NCBI GenBank assembly: GCA_016758965.1
Contig: JAEPRB010000004.1
Location: 429,568 to 493,567, forward strand
Reading direction: 5' to 3'
Origin: Circinella minor
Taxonomy: Eukaryota; Mucoromycota; Mucoromycetes; Mucorales; Lichtheimiaceae
DNA length: 64,000 nt
The notes under the pieces are model-generated. The model was not told the origin of the DNA and did no database searches. It worked only from the letters and a program-made list of their open reading frames with translations. Numbering within the stretch: the first letter of the stretch is position 1; each line of letters begins with the position of its first letter. Positions 61,125-64,000 of this stretch are shown here, piece by piece. The position numbers and the translations under genes were made by a program.

Positions 61125-62979
61125 TGACGAAATGGAATGTAGAAAGACAAAAAAAAAGAAGTTTTATGGGGGTTTCTTTTTTTTATTATTTTTTTCCGTA
61201 ACCAAACAGCTTATAAAAAAAACTACTGTTGGTGTGTTAGGGGCTCGAAAAAAAGAGTGCTGCAAACGCAAGAAGGTATTTAGTGAAAACGAAATGAGTT
61301 GTTTGAGAGTAGGCAAATGTCGCATTTAAGGGTCCGCTATTCTTTGAGTACTGTATCGTTTTTTTTTCACACACAACTTTATCTTTTCTTTGTTGATTTT
61401 GGCCTCTCTCTTTTTTGCTGCTTATTGTACACTTGTCTTTTATCTGAAGTTAGTAAAGTTTCATACACTTTTGTGATATTAAGCGGAGCCAAGAAATTTA
61501 CAACCCTTTTTTTAAGCTGTTTTTAGCACATTTGACTCATTTAGACTTGTTACACATGAACATGCACCAAACATGAATATGCAGCCAGCCAACCAACAAT
61601 GGAATTTTTATCTTATAGCGCGCTTTACCCAATAATTTTTTATTTTCAGTAAACCATGGGAAGAACGGATTTAAGCAAATCTACAATTTTTTCTTTGTTT
61701 TCTACGCAGAGCATGTAATAATGAAAGTATACGTAGTGAACAGGAACGTGAGTCATCATCATCTAGTAAATATTATTATATATGTATCTTAATCTAGAAC
61801 GCAAAGGGTTGGTTAGCATTGGGATCATCACCATCATTCCTTAAATGTAAAACATGTAGCTATTGATAGCTGCAGTATCTTGCAGATATTTTAATCTGAC
61901 TCTAAGCAAAATAGAAAAAAAAACGGTTCGATGATTAAAACAGCAAGGTAATTTACTACTTATGGTTGTACGTTTACTTTCAATAATGAATTGTAGTTTG
62001 AAATTATGTAAGCTTTTTAAATATGAAATAACTGTTTATTTTATTTAGGTGTCAGTTGTGGCGTGGTGGTTTAATTCAAGCCACAATTATATAGCAAACA
62101 ATAAGATGAGAAAAATGTGATTCTAAAAATAATATCGGGTAGTTATCAAGGCATTATTTTTTGTCGATGCGGAGACATTTAACAGCGAGGTACTGGACCT
62201 GTCTATTGTTACTGTACGCAGGAAGACGTCGTTCGGGAACCAAAAAATATAACACCAGTTGAAAAATAGAATATACACTGTAACTATCAACGTTCCCATT
62301 ACTAACATGTCATAAAATATGCCATCTAAAATACTCAATGCACTTTAATATTTTTGTTATTATCTTTACCAATGGTATACAGAGTAGTCCATAATTATAA
62401 TAGTAGTTTACGATGTTCTTACGTAGAATGATTTTGATGACAAAAAACACATGTATCTATTTACAGACCACTGACAGTTTTTTCTCTATATCATTTGGCC
62501 AGGGTAATAATAAACGGGACCCACACAGTAATTAGTAGATTATTACGATTATTGTATTTTCTGTAAATAGAACATACAAGAAATCTTATTGTTATAGTTA
62601 TCCCCGAAGTAAGGGAAAAAAGCTTTTCATGGTAGGTATTTCTATATATATAAGACAATGAGTTGAGTTGCCTTAGTTAAGGCCTCCAATTAATTTGTAT
62701 AAATAGCAGGGATAATTGAAACACAATGTGTAATTTGCTTGTGTTCAACTTCATTTCTTTGAGAAAATCTATTGATTTTTAACTGTTGAGAAGTTTGATA
62801 GAAAAAAACCAAGATCCCTCACGTTATCAATGGGAGAAGCGCGCTTAATTATACAATATGAAACAATTATAACCACCGGTGAACAATTATTTTAAAGTAC
62901 TTGATGATATAGGTTGAATATTAATATTAATACTCGTGATTTAACCTCATCGTGTTTTACATAAAACTATTGACGCACC

Positions 62980-63005
62980 AAAAAAAAAAAAAAAAAAAAA
63001 AAAAA
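62980..63005. repeat. A26 homopolymer
   Basis: Uninterrupted run of A in intergenic DNA. A similar 23-base run lies at 39726-39748. No target duplication was seen around either, so retroposition is not supported. Confidence 0.85.
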
Positions 63006-63153
63006 CGTCACGCCAGCTTAAGCACTATACCATCATGCATTATAATCTAACAAAACATTTCCAGAAGTGGACGATGGCATGTCGCCATCATTTTAACACT
63101 TTGTGCATATTTTGTGTGTTAAACAGTAAATGCATAATAACTCTTGTGTAAAT

Positions 63154-63197
<44 letters not shown>

Positions 63198-63198
63198 A
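63154..63198. repeat. compound microsatellite (CA)n-(TA)n
   Basis: About twelve CA units pass directly into about ten AT units. Confidence 0.9.
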
Positions 63199-64000
63199 TA
63201 ATTCTTCAATACATGGCTTTATTATTATCATTTATTTATTTTTGCTAACAAACTTCAAGTTGTAATGAGAATTGCTTTATTTGTATTTGAATTTTATAAT
63301 TCATGTTTTTAAGTACCCACCTTAGGTCTATTCTCTAAGGCACTTGTAACGTAAGAAGCTTATTATACTCGCAAATAAAAAAAAAATAACTGGTGTATAA
63401 CTTTCAAATATTTCGAGAAAAAGCTAGTATACAATACATTTATTTTATTAATCTGACTGAAAGTTAATGGATTCTCGTTATGATGCTCGAAATCACTAGT
63501 GCAATTACACACATTTCCTTCTGTAATATAATATTGGAAATAGAAAGCCGATGCGGAAGCATAAAAAGAGTGTATTTCATGTTGCAAGTGAGGAATGATT
63601 ATTATTTTTCATATAGTCAACAGGTAGCTTTTTTGAAGATGACCAGTATGTACTGAATGCATTGCCCAGCCGATGTCAAATGAAAATTTAATATAGCGAA
63701 CTATCTCAGCATCAAAATAAGCAAGTGCTACTTCGTTATAATAACATTTGGATATATTTTCTTGGATACGTAATGTAAGAATTTTCATAAAGCATTCATT
63801 AAAAGAAAAAAAAATTGAAGTGCACGATATATTTTTTGAGGAGACGCACAGCGGGGTGCAAAAAGTGGTCTTTTCTACTATTAAAAATACAATGGTCCTT
63901 AGATCAAATTTAAGATAACGCTCCAAATTAGGAATTACCGATTAGGAAATTGATTTTGACTTTTGAGTTTTTTTTTTCTATCAGCGCACCGTCATTGTAT

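Larger units (their letters stand above)
61125..64000. other. intergenic to window end, no gene supported
   Basis: Begins with the upstream region of the Zds-type gene, then AT-rich DNA. A 105-codon minus-strand frame at 63609-63926 has fairly even composition but no recognised motif. A hairpin TTGTGGC..GCCACAA lies near 62054-62085. A 26-base A run spans 62980-63005. Confidence 0.45.

Noticed and set aside
62041..62110. Hairpin TTGTGGC..GCCACAA considered as a tRNA-like or terminator structure
   Set aside because: Only a 7-bp stem, with no tRNA A/B boxes and no adjacent gene needing a terminator.
39726..63005. A23 and A26 runs considered as retroposed poly(A) tails
   Set aside because: No flanking target duplications and no upstream coding or SINE-like sequence.
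63609..63926. 105-codon frame near the right edge
   Set aside because: Longest unexplained frame of the last 2.9 kb, but with no recognisable motif or neighbouring exons; kept as a mention only.

Overview
The window is eukaryotic. Genes are monocistronic and lie on both strands. They carry many short introns (about 45-150 nt, mostly GT..AG with TAG or CAG acceptors) in AT-rich DNA with long homopolymer and dinucleotide runs. The protein set (Zds-type protein, AP-1-like bZIP with a C-terminal cysteine domain, Whi3/Scw1-like RRM protein, Ski3, Get4, Pmp3, myo-inositol-1-phosphate synthase) is fungal. AT richness, intron density and an intron-containing Fanzor remnant fit an early-diverging filamentous fungus, most likely Mucoromycota (Mucorales-like). 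The species cannot be named from this sequence. Exon borders were read by hand from splice signals, reading-frame continuity and family conservation; no transcript data were used.

Layout, left to right: empty AT-rich DNA (1-2467); UNC93-like membrane protein (-); AP-1-like bZIP factor (-); secreted, membrane-tethered periplasmic-binding-protein-like protein (-); a 3.1 kb gap holding a 658-bp terminal-inverted-repeat element with a perfect 9-bp target duplication; orphan seven-TM protein (-); UBR1 N-recognin ubiquitin ligase (-, 7 exons, about 2195 aa); divergent F-box/LRR protein (+); about 7 kb of gene-poor DNA (23.1-30.2 kb) with decayed coding fragments and a broken Fanzor (TnpB-like) gene; GET4 (+); INO1 (-), convergent with GET4; a 2.4 kb gap; Whi3/Scw1-like RNA-binding protein (-); vacuolar-type amino acid transporter (-); arginyl-tRNA synthetase (+), convergent with a JMJD6-like JmjC oxygenase (-); PMP3 (-); SKI3 (-, 16 exons, 1378 aa); Zds-type protein (-); then about 2.9 kb without a recognisable gene.

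The genes are housekeeping and regulatory and form no metabolic cluster. Themes are protein turnover (UBR1 and F-box protein share one intergenic promoter region), membrane protein targeting (GET4), RNA turnover and translation (SKI3, RRM protein, ArgRS), nutrient handling (amino acid transporter, INO1, possible siderophore/cobalamin-type binding protein), and stress or membrane homeostasis (AP-1 factor, PMP3, Zds). I found no tRNA, rRNA or CRISPR array. The most notable observations are an apparently non-canonical GA-AG intron inside the UBR box of UBR1, the Mutator-like non-autonomous element, the Fanzor pseudogene beside GET4, and the eukaryotic FhuD/BtuF-like secreted protein.
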